Origin: CAYUVA01 sp964448115 [NCBI: uncultured bacterium]
GTDB taxonomy: Bacteria > CAYUVA01
Assembly: GCA_964448115.1 (NCBI GenBank)
Contig: CAYUVA010000023.1
Span: 1-62,145 of the forward strand
Direction of reading: 5' to 3'
DNA: 62,145 nucleotides
Part shown: one piece after another, positions 25,829 to 35,040 of the stretch
Layout: each line of letters begins with the position of its first letter
How positions within the stretch are numbered: position 1 is the first letter of the stretch
Position numbers and translations under genes: made by a program
Notes under the pieces: generated by a model
Database searches by the model: none
Seen by the model: only the letters and a program-made list of their open reading frames with translations
Told to the model about the DNA's origin: nothing

Positions 25829-26827
25829 TCAATGGTATCCCCAATAACCGCCGTCTTCGAGCATCTCTTCCCATTCCATCTGTTTCAGCCTTTTCTTGTC
25901 ATGGCGCTTTTTACGAAAATAAATATACAGGAAAAGTATGGTCAATCCTCCCCAAAGTGTGCCGACGCTTGTAACTACTGGTATCCATCCGTATTTTATC
26001 TTGATTAGTCGCAGCCAGCTCTCCTCGACCATGTAGAATGGGACACCGCCGGTCGCCTGCCGAAATGCGGTGTGGAACGAGGCGCCCTGGCTAAGCCCTT
26101 GCAGTATCCTTCCGACCGCCTCTTTGCCGTACTTTTTGATGAAGTAGGACACAAAATGGAGGCTTTGCGTGTAGGCAATCCTGGCTTGGCGCTCTGTTGC
26201 GGGAAATGAATCTGTTAGGTCGGGGAATGGAATAAGCTGCTTGCCGAGATAAAACGATGATAACAGGGCGGACTGGCTCAAGTCCCAGTCCTTGGCGAAA
26301 TACTGTGCCAGACCTTCATTGAGCCATACCGGTATCTGATCGTAATACCTGCCCAAGCGCATGAAGATCAGGACATGACAAAGCTCGTGAGCCAAGGTGC
26401 CACCGTACATTATGGGGCCGCCTTTGGGGGCTTGGGGACCTCGCAGGGCGATGATGTTGGTAACCGGGTGGGCTGTTGCAGCCACGAAATCGGCTATGTA
26501 GCCGCCATGAAGGTAGGCGAAGTCATCATCAGTATAAGCTAAAAAGATGATGATCTGGTCTCTGGGCAAATAACCGAGCACCCCTGACATCTGCTGTAGG
26601 GTCTTCTCTGCCAGATGGAGCAGCTTGCTGGCAGCCTTTTCATCATCAGGGTGGTATCGAATGATGAAGTGCTCCGATTGGCGCGAACGCGGAAAACGCT
26701 TTCTTAGTTCCTTGGGATCCAACGCGGTGTGGGCAGCCTGAAATGCTCCTAGTAAAAGGATGGCTGACACTGCCAGAAAAGCCAGCGACCATGGATTAAG
26801 AAATCTTCTATTGGTGCCCGTTATCAA
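25829..26827 (-). CDS. Membrane-anchored gluzincin (peptidase MA-like) metalloprotease
   Basis: The 332-residue protein has an N-terminal hydrophobic anchor or signal (about 12-33), a zinc motif H-E-L-C-H at residues 147-151 and the downstream Glu in W-L-N-E-G-L-A-Q-Y-F (Glu171), the gluzincin arrangement of the peptidase MA family. A second transmembrane helix near 290-310 precedes a Lys-rich tail (R-K-K-R-H-D-K-K-R). The catalytic domain should face the periplasm. It overlaps the DUF4388 gene by 4 nt and is co-expressed with it. Confidence 0.88.
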   Translation of the reverse strand: MITGTNRRFLNPWSLAFLAVSAILLLGAFQAAHTALDPKELRKRFPRSRQSEHFIIRYHPDDEKAASKLLHLAEKTLQQMSGVLGYLPRDQIIIFLAYTDDDFAYLHGGYIADFVAATAHPVTNIIALRGPQAPKGGPIMYGGTLAHELCHVLIFMRLGRYYDQIPVWLNEGLAQYFAKDWDLSQSALLSSFYLGKQLIPFPDLTDSFPATERQARIAYTQSLHFVSYFIKKYGKEAVGRILQGLSQGASFHTAFRQATGGVPFYMVEESWLRLIKIKYGWIPVVTSVGTLWGGLTILFLYIYFRKKRHDKKRLKQMEWEEMLEDGGYWGYH

Positions 26828-28356
26828 AGCTTCGAGAGGTCAACCTTGCCGTTTTTCTTCATCTCCAGGTATTTTTGCAGCTTGTCCTGGTCGGTTATTA
26901 TGCGGTAAGCCTTTTTCAGTGCCTGCCTGATTTTTTCTATCTCGCCCTTGCTGAGCATGTTTTTGAGGTTATCATAATTCTCCATTGAGTAAATGGAGAT
27001 CAGTCGATTGAAGTTTTTCTCTATTGTTGACGGCGAGCTGGCTCGACTGACATTCAAGATGCCATAAACATCGTTGTCTTGTATATAGCTTCGCATTAGG
27101 CTTAATTGAGCTTGGCTAACTTTTTTCTCACTTTCGAGGTTCTTGATTGGTGCAGGTTTTTTAAGCTTTTTTTGTTTTGCCTTTTTGGGTGATTGCAGGC
27201 GGATGAAATTCTCCTGGAGGAGTTTTGCGATCATCCGTTTTGTCTGTGCTAGTGTCATGCCGCTAACCACCGACAATCCCTTGAGGTTGGTTACTCCATC
27301 GATTCGACTAAGCAGATATCCCTCTTTTTCGCTTAAATTAACATTGCTTAAAAACTCGGATGTCAAAGATATATTAAGCACAGGTATTACATTCTCGTCA
27401 TCGAGCATTTCAATGGAATCCATTCTCAATGGTGCTGTATCATTCACCTCGGCAGGTGGTTTACTGGCAGTTTCAATTCTCTTTATCCCGTTTTGAATAT
27501 CCGAGGTGGTTTTATTTTTAGCCTTGGCAGTTCGATTCTCCAAGCCAATGGCAGAGATTTTCTCCTTTCTTCTTGCCTCTTGACTTAAGAAATTGCGATG
27601 TTCTTCCGAAGCGCCTTGTTTGCGCTCCGATGCGGGTATAACCGGTTCATCTTTCTGAATGTTCAAGATCCCGAGGTCGAGAAGCTTAACAATCGAGCTA
27701 CAAACCTCATAGTCATCGGCGGTAAGTGCGTCCATGCCATCGATTATACGCATTGCTGACTCGAATTTTTTTATAACAGCTCGATCCATGGCCTCCAGAG
27801 ACTCTTGTTCAGTCCCATCGAGGGCTTTACGGTCAACAACCAATACGGTCTCCGCCTCGGGGAGTTTCTCAATGAACTCTTGCCACTTGGCGATCCTTTT
27901 TCTTGATGAGAGGACTAGCTCCTGGAAATCGATCCTAAAGACGAGATCTCCAGCAACCAGGTCAGATTTCTCCCTGAACTTGAATCTTCCATGGTGATAC
28001 ACAAATAGCCGTTGTAGTAGTGTTTCAGCGTTCTTCTGATAGTACTTTGCCAACTGCTGATTATCTATTTTTGCCTGCTGGGCAATGCAAGAAATCAGAT
28101 CGCTTTTTTTCTTTTTATGCTCTTGTAGTGCCTTTCTAAGGCATTCTGCATCGATTACGTGGCTGCGAAGCAAGTATTGGCCGATATGATCCTTGAGCCT
28201 GGTGGATCGAAAATGAATTATCTTTCCTTCTGAGAAATAAAACTTATAGACCTCTTTCCCGATAAAAATCTCCAGTACGCCCGATAGCTCCCACAGATTC
28301 AAGTACTGCAGGATATCGGGAAGAGGCATGGTCTTGAGGTCTCCTCCGAATCCCAT
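26824..28356 (-). CDS. DUF4388 (PATAN) protein with winged-helix and degenerate J-like domain
   Basis: The 510-residue protein starts with a DUF4388 domain (G-D-L-K-T-M-P-L-P-D-I-L-Q-Y-L at 5-19, then F-Y-F-S-E-G-K-I-I-H-F), associated with gliding and signalling proteins in Deltaproteobacteria. Residues about 335-390 resemble a winged-helix module (L-L-S-R-I-D-G-V-T-N-L ... L-L-Q-E-N-F-I-R-L). The last 85 residues look like a J domain (V-Y-G-I-L-N-V-S-R-A-S-S-P ... A-L-K-K-A-Y-R-I-I-T-D) but without the HPD tripeptide. It is upstream of, and overlaps, the metalloprotease gene. Function is unknown; a signalling or adaptor role is an inference. Confidence 0.83.
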   Translation of the reverse strand: MGFGGDLKTMPLPDILQYLNLWELSGVLEIFIGKEVYKFYFSEGKIIHFRSTRLKDHIGQYLLRSHVIDAECLRKALQEHKKKKSDLISCIAQQAKIDNQQLAKYYQKNAETLLQRLFVYHHGRFKFREKSDLVAGDLVFRIDFQELVLSSRKRIAKWQEFIEKLPEAETVLVVDRKALDGTEQESLEAMDRAVIKKFESAMRIIDGMDALTADDYEVCSSIVKLLDLGILNIQKDEPVIPASERKQGASEEHRNFLSQEARRKEKISAIGLENRTAKAKNKTTSDIQNGIKRIETASKPPAEVNDTAPLRMDSIEMLDDENVIPVLNISLTSEFLSNVNLSEKEGYLLSRIDGVTNLKGLSVVSGMTLAQTKRMIAKLLQENFIRLQSPKKAKQKKLKKPAPIKNLESEKKVSQAQLSLMRSYIQDNDVYGILNVSRASSPSTIEKNFNRLISIYSMENYDNLKNMLSKGEIEKIRQALKKAYRIITDQDKLQKYLEMKKNGKVDLSKL

Positions 28357-28491
28357 CAGTTTCCCAATTTTATCATAGATCTTTCCATTATTTTATCACT
28401 AACACGCTTAAATCTCCAAGAGAAATGAAGATACCTATAAATTATGCTCAAAGCAAGTAAATATTAATCGTCATAAACACCTTCTTGGCTA

Positions 28492-28520
28492 TTGTTAAAA
28501 ATTCCTTTTATTGTTACTAT
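28492..28520 (+). promoter_or_regulatory. Promoter candidate for the 28552 gene
   Basis: TTGTTA (28492-28497), a 17-nt spacer and TACTAT (28515-28520) lie about 30 bp upstream of the ATG at 28552. Confidence 0.45.
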
Positions 28521-28551
28521 CCAACTTAAGGATAACTCAAGGAGAGAAGAT

Positions 28552-29280
28552 ATGGCAGTAACCAGGAAAACATTAAGGGTGCTGATGCAGACAGTTCTCA
28601 TAATAATAGTCGTCGTGCTTATTTTAGCCGTAGGCTTTGATTTCTCGAAGACCTCCAACATTACCGGGCTGGTGGCGGATACAAATACATCCTTGCCAGT
28701 GCCTGATGCCATCGTTTGGATAAAGTACAACGGAAAGACCTCCTTTTCAAAAACGATATATCCCGGTAGCTATGGAGAGCAGTTCGCAGTAACCGATGCG
28801 AACGGCAAATATATTCTGGAGGGTATCCGTCCCTACTTATGTAGCAAACTGATTAAATATCTCCAAGGGGCAACCCTGACCGTATGTCACCCTCAATACC
28901 ATGCCGTAACCGATAATATCGATTATACAAAACCGATCCTGGGATTTCCGGTGAGCGGTTCAGGCAATGACCTTGGTTCCCACAAGACGATCATCAAAGA
29001 TATTGCCCTAGACCCAGCAGGTAGTCTTATTAAGGATGTTACCGATCTGGAAAGATATTACCGCCAGATCCATCACTGCTTCTCACCACTTGGCGGAAGC
29101 ATAATATCCTCGGCATTTAACGCCGGCATCAGGGTGCGCTATCGAGGCAGTAAGGTGATCGAGACCTGGCAGAATGTCTTTGATCTTTTTCCCGACTCCA
29201 AGACCAGCCGACTCCGCTGGCCGGCTCTTAAATACCAGGTTGAGACCTCGCTACGAACCGACCGAAGATTGTATTACTAG
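28552..29280 (+). CDS. Membrane-anchored protein with carboxypeptidase-regulatory-like domain
   Basis: I start this gene at the ATG 28552, preceded by AAGGAG, rather than at upstream in-frame codons; the product has 242 residues. A single N-terminal transmembrane helix (about 9-29) is followed by a beta-rich domain with I-T-G-L-V-A-D-T-N-T, V-P-D-A-I-V-W-I and V-T-D-A-N-G-K-Y-I-L-E-G-I, typical of CarboxypepD_reg/transthyretin-like folds. The remainder (about 120-242) is unassigned and contains H-H-C-F-S-P-L-G-G-S. It probably lies in the periplasm. It is divergent from the DUF4388 gene. Confidence 0.75.
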   Translation: MAVTRKTLRVLMQTVLIIIVVVLILAVGFDFSKTSNITGLVADTNTSLPVPDAIVWIKYNGKTSFSKTIYPGSYGEQFAVTDANGKYILEGIRPYLCSKLIKYLQGATLTVCHPQYHAVTDNIDYTKPILGFPVSGSGNDLGSHKTIIKDIALDPAGSLIKDVTDLERYYRQIHHCFSPLGGSIISSAFNAGIRVRYRGSKVIETWQNVFDLFPDSKTSRLRWPALKYQVETSLRTDRRLYY

Positions 29281-29446
29281 AACATCCTGTATTGCTCGAA
29301 GGAAACGAAGGATTGCAGCGAAATCAAGGTGGCAAGCTGCATAGCGGGAGGCTTGAGGGGAATTTATCTTTTTTATTATTTTTTAGTATAAAAAGGGGAT
29401 CCAACTTATCTACTTAGCCTGATACTGCTTGACAAATGGAGGGGAT

Positions 29447-29485
29447 ATGAACACCATTATCAGGGAATTTTTTGCAATGTGTTAG
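29447..29485 (+). CDS. Putative 12-codon leader peptide upstream of wzm
   Basis: An ATG at 29447 follows GGAGGGG at ideal spacing and opens a frame of 12 codons, MNTIIREFFAMC, ending in TAG at 29485. The wzm ATG is 3 nt later and has no ribosome site of its own. This fits a translated leader whose termination feeds ribosomes onto wzm. Alternatively the strong site is a relic of an older wzm start. Confidence 0.35.
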   Translation: MNTIIREFFAMC

Positions 29486-29488
29486 ATT

Positions 29489-30292
29489 ATGATTGCCATG
29501 TTTAAAAACTTGATCAGGCTAAGGGAGCATGGCGAGCTAATACAAACTCTGGTCTCCAGGGAGTTAAAAGCTCGTTATAGAGGCTCTTTTCTAGGATTCT
29601 TTTGGTCTTTTTTAAATCCACTACTCCTTATGTTGGTTTATTCTGCTGTGTTTCAGTATTACATGCGCTTCCAGTGGAGTCATAAGTACCCTTATGGGAT
29701 ATTCCTCTTCTGCGGTCTATTGCCCTGGAGCTGGTTTCTGTCATCGTTGGCAGAGGGTGCAGGTTCGCTTTTAGCTGGAGGATCTCTTATCAAAAGCATC
29801 ACCTTCCCATCCGAGGTGCTCCCTATCGTATCGGTGTTATCCAACCTGGTGCACTTCATACTTGGATTGCCGATACTGTTTATTTTTTTCATCGCCTTCA
29901 AGGTAAAAGTAAGCTGGTTGATCCTTTTTTTGCCTGTAATCATGCTTATTCAACTAGTTCTTTCCCTAGGATTTGCCTTGATGCTTGCCGGCTTAACGGT
30001 TCATTTTAGGGATATTCAGCAGATCTTGGGCAACCTTTTGCTGCTGTGGTTTTTCCTTTGTCCGATCATCTACGAGGTTCGCATGTTGGAGAGCCTGCCT
30101 GGTGCATTGAAATGGACATATTTCTTGAATCCGATGGCTCATATCATCGTGGCTTATCAGGATATCCTCTACTTCTCACGGATGCCAAACTGGCATGCGC
30201 TCGGTGGTGTGGCAGGGTTCTCATTAGCCTGGTTTCTTATCGGATACTGGGTATTTGATCGTCTGCGTAAAACCTATGCGGAGGGGATCTGA
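29489..30292 (+). CDS. wzm: Polysaccharide ABC exporter permease
   Basis: The 267-residue integral membrane protein is of the ABC-2/TagG/Wzm type that exports O-antigen or capsule chains. It begins with a cytoplasmic amphipathic region (L-V-S-R-E-L-K-A-R-Y-R-G-S-F-L-G-F-F-W-S, diagnostic) and has six transmembrane helices ending near R-K-T-Y-A-E-G-I. Methionines at codons 1 and 4 are both possible starts. The wzt ATG overlaps its stop (TGATG), so the two subunits are translationally coupled. Confidence 0.94.
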   Translation: MIAMFKNLIRLREHGELIQTLVSRELKARYRGSFLGFFWSFLNPLLLMLVYSAVFQYYMRFQWSHKYPYGIFLFCGLLPWSWFLSSLAEGAGSLLAGGSLIKSITFPSEVLPIVSVLSNLVHFILGLPILFIFFIAFKVKVSWLILFLPVIMLIQLVLSLGFALMLAGLTVHFRDIQQILGNLLLLWFFLCPIIYEVRMLESLPGALKWTYFLNPMAHIIVAYQDILYFSRMPNWHALGGVAGFSLAWFLIGYWVFDRLRKTYAEGI

Positions 30293-31716
30293 TGGAAGGC
30301 ATTGCTATCAAGGCTGACAATATCTGGAAGATCTACCGCAAGCACCGTCGCATCAATAAGTACGAGACCCTCAAGGGCATGTTGCTGGGCAGGATGTCCT
30401 ACAAGCGTTCGCCGGATGAATATATTCATGCACTCAAGCATGTCTCATTCAAGGTAAGAAAAGGTGAATCGGTCGCCATCATCGGGTCTAATGGCTCCGG
30501 TAAAAGCACCCTGCTCAAGATAGTGGCTAGCATCTGCCTTCCAAGCGCCGGCATCGTCGAGGTCAACGGAAAGGTATCAGCATTGATCGAGCTTGGCGCT
30601 GGATTCCACCCGGAGATAAGCGGCCGGGAGAACATCTTCATAAACGGCATTATGCTGGGGCTAACCAAGGCTCAAGTAAAGGAAAGATTCGATAGTATCG
30701 TCAATTTTGCAGAGCTTTGGGAGTCCATCGATAACCCGGTAAAGACTTACTCGTCGGGGATGTACATGCGACTTGGCTTCAGCGTGGCAATCCATGTCGA
30801 TCCCCAGATACTGCTCATCGACGAGGTACTGGCTGTGGGGGACGAGGCTTTTGTGCACAAGTGTATTGACAAGATCTATCAATTCAGGCGACAAGGCAAG
30901 ACGATACTGCTGGTTACACACGGACTGGAGGCGGTAAAGCGGCTCTGCGACCGAGCTATCTGGCTGGAGAAGGGAACTATCCAGATCGATGCAGAGCCGA
31001 ATAAGGTGATCGGACACTACCTGCATCATGTGCACCAGAAGGAGGAGGAGCGCTACGCCTCTCTGCAAGCAAAATCGCAGCAGATCATCGACTCTGGCAT
31101 CGAATACAAGCCATCGGAAAGGAAAAAGGATACATCCGAACAGCAAGCCCAAGAGCAGACCGAGGAGAAAGTAAAGGAGCCTAAGTGCATCTTAGATGAT
31201 GATGGAAATGTCCGCATCGAGGGCTTGGAGGTTGAACGGTGGGGTTCAAGGGAGATCGAGCTTTGCGAGATAAGGATGCTTGATGATAAGGACAAGCAGA
31301 GGAATATCTATAACTCTGGCGATAAAATCACCATAGAGATGCATTTCCTTGCCCACAAGCAGATCAATGACCCGGTCTTTGGAGTGGGCATCTATACAGC
31401 ATCCGGAACTTGGTGCTATGGCACCAACACCGCCATTGAAGGATACAAGATCGCCACTATCAAAAAAGGAAGCGGGGTTATAAAGTTCGTCATCGAGCGC
31501 CTCGACCTGGTAGAAGGCTCATACTACCTGGACTTCGCGGTGCACTCACGGGACGGCTTCCCCTATGACTATCAAAGCAAGCTACATGTGATCTCGGTGC
31601 GCAGCGAAATAAAGGACTTCGGGGTATTCAGACCACCGCATAGATGGACATTTCCAAAGGGACTGCGTGTCGAGTCCAAGGGAAACCATAAGGCAAAGAA
31701 TAATGAATCGGACTAA
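30292..31716 (+). CDS. wzt: Polysaccharide ABC exporter ATPase with C-terminal carbohydrate-recognition domain
   Basis: The 474-residue subunit has a nucleotide-binding domain (about 1-245) with Walker A I-G-S-N-G-S-G-K-S-T, signature Y-S-S-G-M-Y-M-R-L and Walker B I-L-L-I-D-E-V-L-A-V-G-D. After a charged linker rich in Lys/Glu/Gln (about 270-300) comes a Wzt_C-like beta-sandwich (about 310-455: I-T-I-E-M-H-F-L-A, F-G-V-G-I-Y, Y-Y-L-D-F-A-V-H) that in homologues binds the capped end of the O-antigen. This suggests export of a terminally modified chain. Its stop overlaps by 3 nt the stop of the convergent kinase gene. Confidence 0.94.
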   Translation: MEGIAIKADNIWKIYRKHRRINKYETLKGMLLGRMSYKRSPDEYIHALKHVSFKVRKGESVAIIGSNGSGKSTLLKIVASICLPSAGIVEVNGKVSALIELGAGFHPEISGRENIFINGIMLGLTKAQVKERFDSIVNFAELWESIDNPVKTYSSGMYMRLGFSVAIHVDPQILLIDEVLAVGDEAFVHKCIDKIYQFRRQGKTILLVTHGLEAVKRLCDRAIWLEKGTIQIDAEPNKVIGHYLHHVHQKEEERYASLQAKSQQIIDSGIEYKPSERKKDTSEQQAQEQTEEKVKEPKCILDDDGNVRIEGLEVERWGSREIELCEIRMLDDKDKQRNIYNSGDKITIEMHFLAHKQINDPVFGVGIYTASGTWCYGTNTAIEGYKIATIKKGSGVIKFVIERLDLVEGSYYLDFAVHSRDGFPYDYQSKLHVISVRSEIKDFGVFRPPHRWTFPKGLRVESKGNHKAKNNESD

Positions 31717-33587
31717 TCCTGCGTCCCATACTTGCCCATCAGGTCGAGGTCGAAGTTCTGTAGCCACTGATAGGCATTCCCTTTTAAGATAAGGTTATAC
31801 CTTCCAGGTTTAGCTCGAATAGGACGCAATATGCGGTCTATCTCACCAGGCTGGGCGCTCTGCATGAAATACGGATAATATGACTTGCCCCAGGTGAAAA
31901 GATAGGCACATCTTAGATAATCGAAAATTACTATATTCTTGAACACTCGCTCCGAGTTATTGTCGAACTTGACAAAGAATTCGCTGTTTTCGATAAAATC
32001 AGCAGCATGATGTAACATGGGACTCTTGGGATCCTCCAAAGTACGCTCATAGCCAGAAAAGGCAACCATTGGAGCCCCTTTGCCCGAAGTCAAGCCGGTA
32101 TTTGCCGCAAGCAGGCTCTCCAAAAAGACCTCTCGTTTTGCCAGGACACTATATGCGCCCCATAATATAAGTATCTTGTAAATTAGATTGCTATAGAATC
32201 CGGGATGGAGCATCTCGATCTGCCTTTTACTAAGCTCCCTGGTCATTTTCTTGGCTTTGACATAGACCTCGGTCAGCATCTCACGATTCTCTTTATTGAA
32301 GCTGAAGCTATGCAGCCTGATCAACTGGTACATGATCCCCTCATCGGGATCGGTACAGTCCTTCAGCTCCAGCGTCGTATGATCGATCAGTCTCGCTCCA
32401 AGCCCAGCGAAATGGAGCGTTCGGGAGATTATCTTCTCTATTATCTCCAGGTTCTTCTTTATCTCGAAGGGGATGAACCTCGCCTCCATGAAGATGTTAT
32501 CCACCGCCTCCTTGAGGGTATCGATGATATATAGCTTCCTTCCTGTTTTGAGATATTCCATGAAGCGCTTTTGAATCTCCAGAGGGCTGGTCTGCTTTGG
32601 AGGCGGGGAGATCTTCCCTGGTTCTTGTTTTGAAGGTCTCTGCAAAGGCTCCGATTCCTCGACCAAATCCTCCTCTGGCATCTGTTTTGTCTCAGTGTTT
32701 ATCGGCTTTCTATTCGGCGTTGAGATCCTCACCGTAGCCATGGCTTCCTGGGTTGGCGGTATCTTGCCCAATTGCTTGACTGCAAAGCTATGCTGTAGCT
32801 GTTCGAAAAGCTGGCCAGCATCATTAAAGCGTTGCTCTGGACTCTTGCTCAAGCAACGAAGGATAACCTTCTCCAGGCGCGGAGTTATCATTGGATTGAG
32901 CGCTCTGGGTGATACTGGGGCAGTGTTCAGATGCTTGTGAATGATATCGTAAACCTCCCCTTTGAAAGGGACGGTGCCGGTGAACATCTCATATAGCATC
33001 ACTCCGATGGAATAAATATCGGCTCGAAAATCGATATTCGGCGAACCCTTGATCTGCTCTGGAGAGATATAATATGGCGTTCCCAGGGCGGTGCCGGTCT
33101 GGGTAAGTTTGGCTCCGCTTTTTAGTTTAGCCAAGCCGAAGTCCATCAAATAGATATGCCCGAAGCGATCAACCATGATGTTTGATGGCTTGAGATCCCG
33201 ATGCACAATGCCCATGGAATGGATATAAGAGACAGCGCCAATAAATGGCTTCAGGAATGTTAAGCCCCTCTTCAGGCTCATCTTACCCTCGCGGTTCATG
33301 ATCTCATCGAGGTTCTCTCCATCGATGTACTTCATAATCATGTAGGTCAAATCTTCCTCGAAGCCGATCCAATAAATATCGATGATGTTAGGATGATTGA
33401 GCCTGGCTAGCGTGCCCGCCTCGTGGATAAAGCGATCTCTTAGGTCGGGATCGATCAGAACCTTGATAGCTATCTCTTTCTCGATACCGAGGATTATCCC
33501 CTTATAAACCTGGCACATGCCACCTTTGCCGATCGGTTGCAGGATCTTGTATTTCCCCGCCAGAACCTTGTCTTTAAGATCGATCAT
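31713..33587 (-). CDS. Ser/Thr protein kinase with long unassigned C-terminal domain
   Basis: The 624-residue protein has an intact kinase domain (about 11-268): G-K-G-G-M glycine loop, A-I-K with Lys42, Glu56, H-R-D-L-K-P-S-N (129-136), D-F-G (149-151) and S-P-E. A Pro/Glu-rich linker (270-330) leads to about 290 residues without recognisable family, mostly helical (K-R-F-M-E-Y-L-K-T-G-R-K-L onward). No transmembrane helix is seen, unlike PknB-type sensors. It stands alone, convergent with wzm-wzt. It is a second Hanks-type kinase distinct from the pentapeptide fusion. Confidence 0.9.
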   Translation of the reverse strand: MIDLKDKVLAGKYKILQPIGKGGMCQVYKGIILGIEKEIAIKVLIDPDLRDRFIHEAGTLARLNHPNIIDIYWIGFEEDLTYMIMKYIDGENLDEIMNREGKMSLKRGLTFLKPFIGAVSYIHSMGIVHRDLKPSNIMVDRFGHIYLMDFGLAKLKSGAKLTQTGTALGTPYYISPEQIKGSPNIDFRADIYSIGVMLYEMFTGTVPFKGEVYDIIHKHLNTAPVSPRALNPMITPRLEKVILRCLSKSPEQRFNDAGQLFEQLQHSFAVKQLGKIPPTQEAMATVRISTPNRKPINTETKQMPEEDLVEESEPLQRPSKQEPGKISPPPKQTSPLEIQKRFMEYLKTGRKLYIIDTLKEAVDNIFMEARFIPFEIKKNLEIIEKIISRTLHFAGLGARLIDHTTLELKDCTDPDEGIMYQLIRLHSFSFNKENREMLTEVYVKAKKMTRELSKRQIEMLHPGFYSNLIYKILILWGAYSVLAKREVFLESLLAANTGLTSGKGAPMVAFSGYERTLEDPKSPMLHHAADFIENSEFFVKFDNNSERVFKNIVIFDYLRCAYLFTWGKSYYPYFMQSAQPGEIDRILRPIRAKPGRYNLILKGNAYQWLQNFDLDLMGKYGTQD

Positions 33588-33647
33588 GTTAGATTACTTC
33601 CCTGAAAACATGCACCATTTAGCGCGTCGTAATTTTTATACCAAAAC

Positions 33648-33790
33648 TGTCATTCCTAGCGAGCTTGTCCCGATATTTTATAGAACAAGCGAGTCGATGA
33701 AGCCATTTATCATCAATGACTTACAAGGATCCCTCGCCTTGGTCCCGAATTCCAGAAAAAATCGGGACTCCGCTCGGGAAGACAGGGGGT
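33648..33790 (+). repeat. TGTCATTCC...CGGGA intergenic repeat-like element
   Basis: The stretch begins CTGTCATTCCTAGCGAGCTT and includes a perfect 7-bp inverted repeat GTCCCGA (33742-33748) / TCGGGAC (33762-33768) and a further CTCGGGAAGACAGGGGG. It resembles common intergenic palindromic elements and lies between the kinase and histidine-kinase genes. Confidence 0.45.
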
Positions 33791-33838
33791 AATGGTTGCG
33801 GCTACGCTGCGCCAGTTTTTTGGTCTGAATATACATAA

Positions 33839-34921
33839 TCAAAGATCAATTGGTAAGGAGAAATAAAATGTACTTCCCTGTCCGGGGGCACTCTCCAGCC
33901 ATATTTCCCCTTGATGCGCTTGAATGATAAGCCTGCTGATAACAAGCCCTAGCCCGGTTCCCCTCTTAGACCTGGCTGATTCCTGGGCATGAGCATATTT
34001 CTCGAAGATTAGCTGGTGATCTCTGGCATCTATCCCGCAGCCGGTATCTCGAACCCAAAATATAACCCGGTTCTCTTGAACTATCTGTCCGATGGCTATT
34101 TCACCTCCCTGGGGAGTAAACTTGAAGGCATTATCGATAAGATTTGAGAAGACCTGCTCGATCATCTCAGCATCCGCTTTGACCATTATGTCTGGATCAT
34201 CAGCCTGGAATTCCACCTTGATATCGTGCTTTCCTCGGTACTTATCAGTCAATTTCCGAGCGGCTTCAAGCAGGTTACTCGACTTCACCTGCGCTAATTG
34301 AATATCCAGCCTTCCAGCTTCGATCTTGGATAGATCGAGGATATCATTGACCAGCCTGATCAGCTTCTTCCCCTGGTCAAGCGCATCGGATAGTGCCTCA
34401 TTTTGTGCTTCATTTATGCTCCCTAGCATACCGGATGTTACCGTCTCCAGGTTACCGAGAATGGCAGTCAGCGGATTCTTCAGATCGTGCACGATCATGG
34501 ATGTGAAGTCCTGTTGCAGCCTTAATAGCTCCTCCCTTTGTCGCTTAAGCCGAATTAAAGCCTGGATGCGCGCAAGAAGCTCGGCTTCGTTGGGCGGCTT
34601 GGTGATGAAATAGTCTGCGCCTGCCTTGACCGCATCTACCCGATCCTTGACTGCATCGAGAAAGGTAACCACGATAACCGGTAAAAACCGTGTCCGCTCT
34701 TGGGATCTTATCCAACGACATACCTGGAAGCCATCGATTCCCGGCATCATAAGGTCTAGTATGGCAAGATCGAAGTCCTCGGTTTCGAGCAACCGCATCG
34801 CTTCCCTACCGCTTTGAGCAACCACTGCCTGGTATCCTCCCTTTTGCAGATAATAGCGAACCAGCTCGACGCTGGAGGGATTATCATCGATCACCAGTAT
34901 TCTTTGCCCATCATTACCCAT
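33839..34921 (-). CDS. Receiver-histidine kinase (response regulator fused to HisKA/HATPase)
   Basis: The 360-residue protein has an N-terminal receiver domain (residues 7-122) with acidic pocket D-D at 12-13, phospho-acceptor Asp56 (I-L-D-L-M-M-P-G) and Lys108. A HisKA domain follows with the H-box H-D-L-K-N-P (His145) and an HATPase domain with N-L-I-D-N-A-F-K-F, D-T-G-C-G-I and G-T-G-L-G-L. There is no membrane segment, so it is a cytoplasmic hybrid that takes a phosphoryl signal on its own receiver. No output regulator is adjacent. Confidence 0.94.
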   Translation of the reverse strand: MGNDGQRILVIDDNPSSVELVRYYLQKGGYQAVVAQSGREAMRLLETEDFDLAILDLMMPGIDGFQVCRWIRSQERTRFLPVIVVTFLDAVKDRVDAVKAGADYFITKPPNEAELLARIQALIRLKRQREELLRLQQDFTSMIVHDLKNPLTAILGNLETVTSGMLGSINEAQNEALSDALDQGKKLIRLVNDILDLSKIEAGRLDIQLAQVKSSNLLEAARKLTDKYRGKHDIKVEFQADDPDIMVKADAEMIEQVFSNLIDNAFKFTPQGGEIAIGQIVQENRVIFWVRDTGCGIDARDHQLIFEKYAHAQESARSKRGTGLGLVISRLIIQAHQGEIWLESAPGQGSTFYFSLPIDL

Positions 34922-35040
34922 AACATGCCACTGTTTCTATAGATAATAACACAAAATGAAGCCTCATTGCTATTAATGATGTTTGAGATCGCACCTGATC
35001 CTATAACAGATAAAGACGCGCCAAAAGGTAGATACTCCTC

